A stretch of DNA of 14,643 nt from JBARCX01 sp049794535 (GCA_049794535.1 JBARCX010000212.1:1-14643); one strand, 5' to 3'. Positions 7,646 to 14,577 are shown, counted from the stretch's first letter. Notes: generated by a model not told the origin, from the sequence alone. Made by a program: numbers and translations.

Positions 7646-8242
7646 TTACTTCTTAGCCTTAGCGACCTTAGCAACCTTCGCGGTCTTGGGCTTAGCAGTC
7701 TTGGTGGCCTTGACCACCTTAGCCGCCGCCATCTTTTTCACTTTCTTCGGGGCGGCTTTCTTGACGGCCTTCTTAGCGACCTTCTTTGCAGCAACTTTCT
7801 TTACGACAGCCTTCTTAGCGGCAGCCGGCCGCTTCGCAGCAACCTTCTTGGCAACGCGCTTCTTGGCGACGGCCTTCTTGGCCGCCGGCTTCTTAGCTAC
7901 CGGCTTCTTGGTAGCAGCCTTCTTCACGGCGGTCTTCCTGACGGCCTTCTTGGCAGCCGCTTTCTTAGCGGCCGGTTTCTTTGCAGCGGATTTCTTGGCA
8001 GTGGCCATAGTTCGTCTCAGCTCCTCATCAGTTGGCAGTGGTTGCCCAGTAAAAGCGTGTAGGAACGCCTCCACCAGCAAATCGCTGTTGGTGGCGTGCC
8101 GAAGATTGTTCACTTGGCGGAAGGTGCGCAAATCGGAAAGTAGCCGCAGTACGTGCATCGGTATAGAGACCGTGATCTTGCGTACCGCTCCGGCCTTCTC
8201 ACCGTGCTCGACATAAGGCTTGACGAATTTCGATAGTGCCAT
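7646..8242 (-). CDS. MetJ-like repressor domain fused to a histone H1-like Ala/Lys tail
   Basis: 198 residues in two parts. Residues about 10-75 are a MetJ ribbon-helix-helix domain: HGEKAGAVRKITVSIP (13-28, the DNA-reading beta strand with Lys22 and Thr24), RQVNNLRHATNSDLL and VEAFLHAFTGQPLP. From memory of E. coli MetJ, this stretch is near identical, but the last ~25 MetJ residues are absent and RTRRQ reads RTFRQ. Residues 79-198 are a tail of repeated xxAKK units with 46 Lys in 120 residues, as in H1-like proteins of the HctB/AlgP kind. One continuous frame joins them. MetJ binds tandem AGACGTCT-type boxes with S-adenosylmethionine as co-repressor; H1-like tails coat DNA without sequence specificity. 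The joint role here (nucleoid protein, SAM-tuned or not) is inference. The ATG at 8242 matches the MetJ N-terminus; the frame also opens upstream to 8299, inside the promoter. GGGGA lies about 11 bases before the ATG. Confidence 0.85.
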   Translation of the reverse strand: MALSKFVKPYVEHGEKAGAVRKITVSIPMHVLRLLSDLRTFRQVNNLRHATNSDLLVEAFLHAFTGQPLPTDEELRRTMATAKKSAAKKPAAKKAAAKKAVRKTAVKKAATKKPVAKKPAAKKAVAKKRVAKKVAAKRPAAAKKAVVKKVAAKKVAKKAVKKAAPKKVKKMAAAKVVKATKTAKPKTAKVAKVAKAKK

Positions 8243-8270
8243 GACGCCTGTTCCCCGTAATCTGAAGCGA

Positions 8271-8299
8271 AAGCTATTCCTGAATATTTCAACTGTCAA
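8271..8299 (-). promoter_or_regulatory. Candidate sigma-70 promoter of the MetJ-H1 gene
   Basis: On the minus strand a perfect TTGACA (8299-8294) is followed, after 17 bases, by TAGCTT (8276-8271), a weak -10 matching 3 of 6. The gene starts at 8242, giving a short leader. The perfect -35 with a poor -10 suggests regulated or activator-aided use. Confidence 0.5.
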
Positions 8300-8323
8300 T
8301 TGATTTTAACCATGAAATCAATT
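8298..8323. promoter_or_regulatory. Perfect 9+9 bp dyad overlapping the -35 box (candidate operator)
   Basis: AATTGATTT (8298-8306), 8 bp spacer, AAATCAATT (8315-8323): a perfect inverted repeat whose left arm overlaps the two last bases of the TTGACA -35 box. A further AATTGAT half-site lies at 8390-8396. Position and symmetry fit an operator for a dimeric regulator; the regulator is unknown. It does not look like a met box. Confidence 0.5.
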
Positions 8324-9241
8324 CGTTGCACCTACCCTATAAGCACCCCAAAAGCCCCATCAGGCAATGCCTTAGAGGCCTCCAAGGCCAATTGATAATG
8401 GACGTCTATACATCCACGCTCAATTATCTACAAATACCCAAACAAGCACCAAAAACGCTTTATTTAAGTGATTTTCAGCACATCGCCTACTCATAGATAA
8501 AAGCGTCATGTGTTTACACGGCACCACAAAAGAGCCGCTTAGACCGCCATCAAACGGTGCCCCGTGGATGAACAGAAGGCGACCGAAAATGACCCAATAC
8601 CCATCCGACAGACGGCAAAAAAATTTCGGAACCGACCCTATTTTTGTCTCGCCGGAACCCTGCCGATGGATATGCGACGCCCCCAAATACGTCCCAACGA
8701 GAGAACAACCAGCAACGATTTACTCCCTCACTAGTGACTCGACGACAGTGCAAACGTCCTTCGGCGACGTGTAGTGAGCCTCTCGAAGAGCAGCAAATGG
8801 GATCTCCACACAACACGATTGATGCAGCCCGAAGATCCTCCGACACACGGCATAGATGCATGATCCGGCGGCGCAATCTCCACAAGCCAGATCACGCGAG
8901 CACCTCTTTTTCATGAGTGCTCATTCACGGGATCCGCAACACTTTTAAGTCCACCCGCTGCCCCGTGACCCACGTCGCGAGAAGCGAAGAGATGCACCAC
9001 CGCTACGCCCCTTAGAGCGTAGCGCCGACTCGCAAGAGCACCCCGAACTAGCCAAGGGATAAGGTCGCAGTGTCCTTGCGGGTGGCAGCTCACGACCAAC
9101 GTGAGGACTGCCCAGGTGTGTACACAGCAGCGTTTAGTGGTGCTCTACGCCAGCCATGAACCTTGGATGGCGCCCGGGACACAACACGACCTCGCGTCCA
9201 CGCCAGAAGCTTTTACCCCTAAACATCGGCCCCTGAAACAC

Positions 9242-9265
9242 CGGCGGCCGCACAAGCGGCCGTCG
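9242..9265 (-). terminator. Terminator-like hairpin after gcvH
   Basis: Arms CGGCGGCCGC (9242-9251) and GCGGCCGTCG (9256-9265) form a 10-position stem, with one A.C mismatch on the minus strand, around a 4-base loop, 24 bp past the gcvH stop. On the minus strand the stem is followed by GTGTTT, a short T-tract. Confidence 0.6.
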
Positions 9266-9289
9266 GCAGTATCGAAGTGAGCCTTATGC

Positions 9290-9685
9290 TCAGTGGTCTT
9301 CGTTTTCGATCAACTCTTCATAAGCATTGGCGTCGAGCAGCTCATCGAGCTCGGCGCGATCGCTAATGCGTACCACGTAGATCCAGCCATCACCGAAGGC
9401 GTCTTCATTGATGGTCTCGGGCTTGTCGTTCAAGGCTTCATTGACCTCGACAATCTCACCGGACACGGGCGAGTAGATGTCCGAGGCGGCTTTCACCGAC
9501 TCCACTACTGCAGCGCCATGACCAGCCTGCACGCTAGCGCCAATCTCCGGCAGCTCGACGTAAACCAGGTCGCCCAGCTGGCCTTGTGCATGGTCGGAAA
9601 TACCCACGCGTACCAGGCCGTCGTCCTCGACGCGGGCCCATTCGTGGGACTTGAGGAATTTCAGATCGCCGGGAATCTCGCTCAT
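9290..9685 (-). CDS. gcvH: Glycine cleavage system H protein
   Basis: A 131-residue lipoyl carrier of the glycine cleavage system. It shuttles the aminomethyl group from the P protein (GcvP) to the T protein (GcvT) and then the reduced lipoyl arm to the L protein (Lpd), in the cytosol. Diagnostic stretches are LKFLKSHEWARVEDDG, VGISDHAQGQLGDLVYVELP and the lipoylation site VVESVKAASDIYSP with Lys65, then SGEIVEVNEAL and GDGWIYVV. Length is normal (about 125-131). It lies 91 bp downstream of gcvT on the same strand, so the two are likely cotranscribed. The ATG at 9685 lacks a clear ribosome binding site. gcvP is not in the window. Confidence 0.97.
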   Translation of the reverse strand: MSEIPGDLKFLKSHEWARVEDDGLVRVGISDHAQGQLGDLVYVELPEIGASVQAGHGAAVVESVKAASDIYSPVSGEIVEVNEALNDKPETINEDAFGDGWIYVVRISDRAELDELLDANAYEELIENEDH

Positions 9686-9776
9686 GATCGGGTCCAGTCG
9701 TTGGGTTCAGACAGGGTGGAGGACGTAATTTTAGCCACATCCACCATTACGCAAAATGTGTCGTACAAAAAATGAC

Positions 9777-10877
9777 TCAAATGCCTTCGCAAGGCTTGCC
9801 ATCACGCACGAACGGATACTTCACCAGACGCACCGGCACCTCACGGCCACGGATGTCCACACGGATAGCGCCTGGCTCACCGGTCGGGATGCGCGCGAAA
9901 GCAACTGCCTTCTCCAGCGTCGGGGCAAAGCTGCCGGACAGAATCTCGCCTTCGCCGTTCGCGGTGAGCACCTTCTGCCCGTGGCGCAGTACGCCTTTCT
10001 CGTCCAGCACCAGGCCAATCATCACGCGCTTCACGCCTGCGGCCTTCTGTTGTTCCAGTACGGCGCGCCCGATGAAGTTACGGCCTTCGTCCAGTGCAAT
10101 GGTCCAGCCGAGGTTGGCTTCCCATGGAGACACCGTGTCGTCCATGTCCTGGCCGTAGAGGTTCATGCCAGCTTCCAGACGCAGCGTGTCGCGTGCGCCA
10201 AGACCGGCGGGCGCAACACCTGCTGCAGTCAGTGCCTCCCACAAAGCGACAGCATGCTCCTCTGGCACGATGATCTCGAAACCATCTTCGCCGGTGTACC
10301 CGGTGCGTGCCACGAACAACGGCATGCCATGGGGACCCTGCGCAGCAGCAGCGGAAAACTTGCCGAGCTTCTCGATGCGCGCACGGTCCACCTCGTGCAG
10401 CAAGCCAATCACCTTGGCCCGCGCTTGCGGACCCTGCACGGCGATCATCGCGAACTCTGGGCGCTCCTTCACTTCGACGCCAAAGGCCGCTGCCTGCTGA
10501 GTGATCCAGGCCAGATCCTTCGCACGGGTGCCTGCATTCACCACCAGCCGGAAGTGCTCTTCACCGAGGAAGTAGACGATCAGGTCGTCGATCACACCAC
10601 CCTGCTCGTTGAGCATGCATGAGTACAACGCCTTGCCGTGCACCTTCAACTTGTCGATGCTGTTGGCCAATAGATGACGCAGAAACTCACGCGTGCGTGC
10701 ACCGTGCAGGTCGATCACCGTCATATGCGAGACATCGAACATACCCGCATCGCGGCGTACCACATGATGCTCTTCGATCTGCGAGCCGTAGTTGATCGGC
10801 ATGTCCCAGCCGCCAAAGTCGACCATGCGCGCGCCAAGCGCACGATGGGTAGCGTTGAGTACGGTCTTCTCGGTCAT
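9777..10877 (-). CDS. gcvT: Aminomethyltransferase (glycine cleavage system T protein)
   Basis: A 366-residue folate enzyme that takes the aminomethyl group from the lipoyl arm of GcvH, releasing ammonia and forming 5,10-methylenetetrahydrofolate. Visible family stretches are HRALGARMVDFGGWDMPINYG near the N-terminus, EEHHVVRRDAGMFDVSHM, GGVIDDLIVYFLGEEHF with the Asp used in catalysis, VARTGYTGEDGFEI, LGARDTLRLEAGMNLYGQDM and the C-terminal barrel with GEILSGSFAPTLEKAVAFARI. Length is normal. An in-frame GTG at 10880 directly precedes the ATG at 10877; the ATG is taken as the start. It is followed by gcvH and is divergent from the lipid transport operon, with a 119 bp shared upstream region. 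Confidence 0.97.
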   Translation of the reverse strand: MTEKTVLNATHRALGARMVDFGGWDMPINYGSQIEEHHVVRRDAGMFDVSHMTVIDLHGARTREFLRHLLANSIDKLKVHGKALYSCMLNEQGGVIDDLIVYFLGEEHFRLVVNAGTRAKDLAWITQQAAAFGVEVKERPEFAMIAVQGPQARAKVIGLLHEVDRARIEKLGKFSAAAAQGPHGMPLFVARTGYTGEDGFEIIVPEEHAVALWEALTAAGVAPAGLGARDTLRLEAGMNLYGQDMDDTVSPWEANLGWTIALDEGRNFIGRAVLEQQKAAGVKRVMIGLVLDEKGVLRHGQKVLTANGEGEILSGSFAPTLEKAVAFARIPTGEPGAIRVDIRGREVPVRLVKYPFVRDGKPCEGI

Positions 10878-10903
10878 CACGCAGACACCATGGGAAAACG
10901 TGG

Positions 10904-10932
10904 ATTATCACCGGCGCCGCGATGCAATCCAA
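10904..10932 (-). promoter_or_regulatory. Candidate promoter of gcvT-gcvH
   Basis: On the minus strand TTGGAT (10932-10927), a 17-base spacer and GATAAT (10909-10904, 5 of 6 to consensus) form a plausible sigma-70 promoter 27 bp before the gcvT ATG. The leader would be too short for a glycine riboswitch. Confidence 0.5.
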
Positions 10933-10996
10933 GCACGTGTTGTAGCGACGCACATGGCGGCTGCTTTTGAACCCATCGGTACATTAAGCTTCCACC

Positions 10997-12133
10997 ATGA
11001 CTGCGCCGCCACGTGTCGACTTCGATACTGCCGCCACGCCACCCTGCCTTCGCGTGAGTGGCGAGTGGACGTTGCCGCATTACACCGAACTGATGCATAA
11101 GCTGCAGTCGCTGCGCGGACGTATAGATGCGCAGACATCGATTGACCTGGACGGCTTAACCGCACTGGATACCGCTGGCGCCGCCTTGCTGACCGAACTA
11201 CTTGGCGCGCAACGCCTGCGCGATCTCGCCGGCTCGTCACCCCAATTGGCACCCGCGCGCCGTGCCTTGCTGGAAACCGTCGGCGAGGCTCTGCAGGAAT
11301 ACTGCCGTCCCCAGCGACAGAAGCCACGCAATACCTCGCTGATCGTGCTCGAGCGGATCGGGCGCGCCGTCGACAATCTGTGGAAACAAACGCTGCAACT
11401 GCTCGGCTTTATCGGCCTCACGCTGGAATCGTTGGCACGCACGATATTCCGACCAAAAACCTGGCGTGTTACCTCATTGGTGGCGCACATAGAGCAGATC
11501 GGGCTGGATGCGGTGCCGATCGTCGCCTTGCTGTCGTTCCTGGTCGGTGCCGTGGTGGCATTCCTCGGCGCCACCGTGCTGGCCGATTTCGGCGCCAGCA
11601 TCTATACGGTAGACCTGATCGCGTTCTCCTTCCTGCGCGAGTTTGGCGTACTGCTCACCGCCATCCTGCTCGCCGGCCGCACCGCCAGCGCATTCACCGC
11701 GCAGATCGGCTCGATGAAGTCGCGCGAGGAGATCGACGCGATCCGCACACTTGGCCTCGACCCGATGGAACTGCTGGTACTGCCGCGCGTGCTGGCGTTG
11801 CTGATCTCGTTGCCGCTGCTCAGCTTTCTGGCGATGCTGGCTGGCGTCATCGGCGGCGCGATGGTGTGCATCTTCGCGTTGGGCATATCACCGGCGATGT
11901 TCCTGTCGGTGTTCCATGCGGATACCGGTGTCCAACAATTGCTGGTGGGCCTGAGCAAAGCCCCTGTATTCGCCTTTCTTATTGCGGTGATCGGTTGCCT
12001 GGAAGGCTTTCGGGTCACCGGCAGCGCGCAATCGGTCGGTGATCACACCACCTCCAGCGTGGTTCAATCGATCTTCGTGGTGATCCTGATCGACGCCATC
12101 GCCGCCCTGTTCTTCATGGAGATCGGCTGGTGA
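10997..12133 (+). CDS. MlaE-family lipid ABC transporter permease with fused N-terminal STAS domain
   Basis: 378 residues. Residues about 5-105 form a STAS domain like MlaB, with SIDLDGLTALDTAGAALLTE (48-67) carrying Asp58-Thr59-Ala-Gly; MlaB has the same DTAG motif. Residues about 115-378 are the MlaE/YrbE permease: an amphipathic entry helix, then about 5 membrane helices, with LIAFSFLREFGVLLTAILLAGR, the coupling segment QIGSMKSREEIDAIRTLGLDP and a C-terminal GVQQLLVGLSKAPVFAFLIAV. In the E. coli Mla system MlaB and MlaE are separate proteins; here they are joined. The ATG at 10997 has no strong ribosome binding site. The stop overlaps the start of the ATPase gene by 4 bases (GTGA), showing cotranscription. 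Confidence 0.93.
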   Translation: MTAPPRVDFDTAATPPCLRVSGEWTLPHYTELMHKLQSLRGRIDAQTSIDLDGLTALDTAGAALLTELLGAQRLRDLAGSSPQLAPARRALLETVGEALQEYCRPQRQKPRNTSLIVLERIGRAVDNLWKQTLQLLGFIGLTLESLARTIFRPKTWRVTSLVAHIEQIGLDAVPIVALLSFLVGAVVAFLGATVLADFGASIYTVDLIAFSFLREFGVLLTAILLAGRTASAFTAQIGSMKSREEIDAIRTLGLDPMELLVLPRVLALLISLPLLSFLAMLAGVIGGAMVCIFALGISPAMFLSVFHADTGVQQLLVGLSKAPVFAFLIAVIGCLEGFRVTGSAQSVGDHTTSSVVQSIFVVILIDAIAALFFMEIGW

Positions 12134-13005
12134 GCGCGATAGCCGCCAAACCTGCACCGCAGCACGAAATCGTGATCGAGGTACGCGATCTGCTGAATCG
12201 CTTTGGCTCGCAAACGGTGCACGAGCATCTGGACCTCGATGTCTACCGTGGTGAGATTCTCGGCGTGGTTGGTGGCTCGGGCACCGGCAAATCGGTCTTG
12301 TTGCGTACTATCGTGGGGCTACAACGCCCCACGGCTGGCATCGTGCGAGTGTTCGGTGAGGATCTGCTGACGCTATCGCCAGAACGACGCTCGGTGCTCG
12401 AACGCCGCTTTGGCGTGCTTTTTCAAAGCGGCGCACTGTTCTCCTCCCTCACGGTAGTCGAGAACGTGGCGCTGCCGTTGATCGAACATGCAGGCCTGAA
12501 CCGTGACGAGGCCACCCATTTGGCCAACGTGAAGTTGGCATTGGCTGGCCTGCCCATGGATGCTGCACGGAAATATCCATCCGCACTGTCCGGCGGCATG
12601 ATCAAGCGCGCGGCACTGGCGCGCGCACTGGCACTGGATCCAGAAATCCTGTTTCTCGATGAGCCCACCGCGGGACTGGATCCGATCAGCGCTGCCGCGT
12701 TCGACCAGCTACTACTGACTCTACGCAATGCGCTGGGACTCACCGTATTCCTGGTCACTCATGATCTGGACACGCTATATACCGTGTGCGATCGCGTTGC
12801 CGTGTTGTCGCAGAAGAAAGTGCTGGCGGTGGGCCCGCTAGAACAAGTGGCCGCCACCGATGATGCCTGGGTGCAAGCGTATTTCCATGGCCCTCGCGGT
12901 CGCGCCGCGGAACAAGCTTCAGAAAATCAGGCTTCAGAAAAGCAGGCCCCAGAACAACATTCTGTAGGACAGCAGACCGCACCACATCAGCCGGAGACAA
13001 ACTGA
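12130..13005 (+). CDS. MlaF-family lipid ABC transporter ATPase
   Basis: 291 residues. Walker A GGSGTGKS (48-55), Q-loop LFQSGALFSSLTV with Gln99, signature LSGGM (153-157), Walker B ILFLDEPTAGLD (173-184) and the switch His in VTHDLDTLY (His211) are all intact, so it should be active. The LFQSGALF form of the Q-loop and the LSGGM signature are typical of MlaF/Ttg2A proteins. It powers lipid movement together with the upstream permease. It starts at a GTG that overlaps the permease stop; GGAG 8 bases upstream supports it. The last ~35 residues form a Gln/Glu/Ala-rich tail with three 5-residue repeats (QASEN, QASEK, QAPEQ), an extension beyond the usual MlaF end. Confidence 0.95.
   Translation: MSAIAAKPAPQHEIVIEVRDLLNRFGSQTVHEHLDLDVYRGEILGVVGGSGTGKSVLLRTIVGLQRPTAGIVRVFGEDLLTLSPERRSVLERRFGVLFQSGALFSSLTVVENVALPLIEHAGLNRDEATHLANVKLALAGLPMDAARKYPSALSGGMIKRAALARALALDPEILFLDEPTAGLDPISAAAFDQLLLTLRNALGLTVFLVTHDLDTLYTVCDRVAVLSQKKVLAVGPLEQVAATDDAWVQAYFHGPRGRAAEQASENQASEKQAPEQHSVGQQTAPHQPETN
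12913..12957 (+). repeat. Three tandem 15 bp repeats in the ATPase tail
   Basis: CAAGCTTCAGAAAAT, CAGGCTTCAGAAAAG and CAGGCCCCAGAACAA stand head to tail in frame and encode QASEN-QASEK-QAPEQ. The first two differ at two positions, suggesting recent duplication by slippage; the third has drifted more. Confidence 0.7.
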
Positions 13006-13006
13006 G

Positions 13007-13945
13007 ATGGAAACCCGTGCCCATCATGTGCTGATCGGACTGTTCACCGTCATTGTGGTCGGCGCCGCCTTGCTGTTCGGTCTATGGTTGGCCAAGTCCA
13101 GCGCGGACAAAGCCTTCAACTATTACGACGTAGTCTTCAATGAAGCCGTCACCGGCCTCTCGAAAGGCGGCGCCGTGCAATACAACGGCATTAAGGTCGG
13201 CGACGTGGCTCAGCTCAAGCTCGACCCCACCGACCCACGTAAAGTCCTGGCGCTCATCCGCGTTGCGGGCGACACGCCGATGAAAAAGGACACCCACGCC
13301 AAGCTGGCACTGACCGGCGTCACGGGGCTATCGATCATCCAGCTCAGTGGCGGTTCGCCGACTTCTCCACCCTTGGTCAGCGAGGACGGTAGCGTGCCCG
13401 TGATCGTGGCCGATCCCTCGCCGCTCACCCAGCTATTGGCTAACGGCGAAGATCTGATGACCAATATCAATGAGGTGGTGGCGCGTACCAGTCAGCTGCT
13501 CTCCGCAGAGAACGTGCAACGGATCACCCGTACGCTTGATCATCTGGATCAAACAACGGGCGCCATCGCCGAGCAGCGTGGCGATATCCGTGCACTGCTG
13601 CAGCAACTGGCGCTAGCCAGCCGCAACGCAAATGCGACCCTGGTGCAAACGCAGGAACTGGTACGCAACGCCAATGGCATGATGAATGGCCAAGGCAAGG
13701 CCACCTTAGATAGTGCGCGCGCCTCGATGGCTTCGCTGGAGCGCGCTACCGCCAGCATCGACCACCTGCTCAACGACAATCGCGACGCGCTCAATAGCGG
13801 CCTGCAGGGACTGAGCAATCTCGGCCCGGCGGTGCGCGATATGCGCGAGGCGCTGGACTCATTGCGCACGATCTCAAACCAACTCAACGATAACCCGGCC
13901 CGTTACCTGCTCGGCCGCGACAAGACCAAGGAGTTCCGGCCATGA
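13007..13945 (+). CDS. MlaD-family protein with MCE domain
   Basis: 312 residues. One N-terminal membrane anchor (about 8-29: VLIGLFTVIVVGAALLFGLW) is followed by a single MCE domain (about 39-117: VVFNEAVTGLSKGGAVQYNG, IKVGDVAQLKLDP, KLALTGVTGLSIIQLSGG) and a long mostly helical, coiled-coil-like C-terminal part (about 140-300). MCE proteins form hexameric rings in the periplasm that carry lipids from the transporter; the long helical part may build a needle or tube as in PqiB/LetB-like or Mce proteins, but one domain only is present. The start is 1 base after the ATPase stop and the end overlaps the lipoprotein gene by 4 bases (ATGA), so translation is probably coupled on both sides. Confidence 0.94.
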   Translation: METRAHHVLIGLFTVIVVGAALLFGLWLAKSSADKAFNYYDVVFNEAVTGLSKGGAVQYNGIKVGDVAQLKLDPTDPRKVLALIRVAGDTPMKKDTHAKLALTGVTGLSIIQLSGGSPTSPPLVSEDGSVPVIVADPSPLTQLLANGEDLMTNINEVVARTSQLLSAENVQRITRTLDHLDQTTGAIAEQRGDIRALLQQLALASRNANATLVQTQELVRNANGMMNGQGKATLDSARASMASLERATASIDHLLNDNRDALNSGLQGLSNLGPAVRDMREALDSLRTISNQLNDNPARYLLGRDKTKEFRP

Positions 13946-14553
13946 GCCTGCGTCCACGTCATGCACTTGCTGCCGTTGCGCTGGTACTCAGCGCGTGCTC
14001 GGTGCTACCGAAGGCTGTGTCCCCGGACATCTACTTGTTACCCGCAGCTCCAGTCGCAGCATCACCGACCACCACCGCACGACTGGATTGGTCGCTGCGC
14101 GTGGATACGCCGCAAGCCGGGCGTGCGATCGACAGCACACGGATTGCTGTGGTGCCATCCGGTGACGTGATCACCGTCTACGAGGGCGCGCGCTGGAGCG
14201 ACCGCGCACCGGTACTACTGCGCAACCGCCTGCTCGACGCGTTTCGTGCCGATGGCCGCTTTACCGCGGTGAGCAGCGACGATGCGAATCTGTTCGCCGA
14301 CGTCGAGCTGACTGGCGATCTACTCGCCTTCCAAACTAACTATGAAAACGGTAGTCCGGTGGTGGTCATCCGCTACGACGCGCAACTGGTACAGGTACGC
14401 ACGCAGAAGATTCTCGCCACGCATCGCTTCGATATCCGCCAGCCGGTCGTGGGCAAGGAAGTACCGCAAGTCGTGGCAGCGTTTGGGCAGGCCAGTGATC
14501 AATTGGCCGCACAGACCATAGGCTGGATCAGCACTCTTCACCCTGGCGGTTGA
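13942..14553 (+). CDS. ABC-type transport auxiliary lipoprotein (PqiC-like)
   Basis: 203 residues. A lipoprotein signal ends in LVLSACS, with the lipidated Cys at 19. After it come SPDIYLLPAAP, WSLRVDTPQAGRAIDSTRIAVVP, VYEGARWSDRAPVLLRNRLLDAF and a C-terminal SDQLAAQTIGWI helix, the pattern of the ABC transporter auxiliary lipoprotein family (DUF330/PqiC type). In Pqi and related MCE systems this outer-membrane-facing lipoprotein pairs with the MCE protein. It is the last gene of the four-gene cassette and its ATG overlaps the stop of the MCE gene. Residue +2 after Cys is Ser, with no Asp retention signal, so outer membrane sorting is expected by the Lol rule. Confidence 0.92.
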   Translation: MSLRPRHALAAVALVLSACSVLPKAVSPDIYLLPAAPVAASPTTTARLDWSLRVDTPQAGRAIDSTRIAVVPSGDVITVYEGARWSDRAPVLLRNRLLDAFRADGRFTAVSSDDANLFADVELTGDLLAFQTNYENGSPVVVIRYDAQLVQVRTQKILATHRFDIRQPVVGKEVPQVVAAFGQASDQLAAQTIGWISTLHPGG

Positions 14554-14561
14554 TTCGCTGC

Positions 14562-14577
14562 ATCAGCCCAGGCTGAT
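14562..14577 (+). terminator. Weak terminator-like hairpin after the lipid transport operon
   Basis: ATCAGCC (14562-14568) and GGCTGAT (14571-14577) make a perfect 7+7 inverted repeat, realistically a 6 bp stem with a 4-base loop, 8 bases after the lipoprotein stop and followed by only TTC. It could terminate weakly. Confidence 0.35.

Larger units (their letters stand above)
8243..9289. other. About 1 kb with no recognised gene
   Basis: The right-hand neighbour is gcvH and the left-hand one the MetJ-H1 gene, both on the minus strand. The left 250 bp is clearly more A/T-rich than the rest of the window and holds the promoter and dyad of the MetJ-H1 gene and a met-box-like pair at 8400-8415. 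The remainder is GC-rich again and holds short open frames (the longest about 60-110 codons, for example 8720-8914 minus) with no ribosome binding site and no family resemblance. An 8 bp stem (CGCTACGC 9001-9008, GCGTAGCG 9017-9024) and the gcvH terminator hairpin are visible. No tRNA, tmRNA, RNase P, SRP RNA or 6S RNA signature was recognised. A small RNA or decayed gene cannot be excluded. Confidence 0.5.

Noticed and set aside
7650..8000. Repeat-rich stretch that at first looks like a repeat array
   Set aside because: The repetition is protein-coding (xxAKK units), irregular, with no spacers; not CRISPR and not a mobile element.
7686..8216. Plus-strand frame coding a Phe/Leu/Ala-rich, membrane-like protein
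   Set aside because: This is the mirror of the Lys/Ala codons of the H1-like tail and does not have its own ribosome binding site.
8242..8299. Upstream ATG at 8299 for the MetJ-H1 gene
   Set aside because: The extra 19 residues have no MetJ similarity, the codon overlaps the candidate -35 box, and the ATG at 8242 matches the MetJ N-terminus.
8720..8914. 64-codon Cys-containing open frame on the minus strand (MKKRCSRDL...)
   Set aside because: No ribosome binding site, no familiar sequence, and overlapping alternative frames of similar length; not supported as a gene.
9060..9240. GC-rich structured stretch checked as RNase P RNA, tmRNA, SRP or 6S RNA
   Set aside because: None of the conserved core strings of these RNAs was found.
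9756..10622. Plus-strand open frame of 288 codons
   Set aside because: Entirely opposite gcvT, which is unmistakable; the antisense protein shows no recognisable motif.
10878..10996. Glycine riboswitch upstream of gcvT
   Set aside because: Only 119 bp separates the divergent genes, the likely promoter leaves a short leader, and I see no conserved glycine aptamer core.
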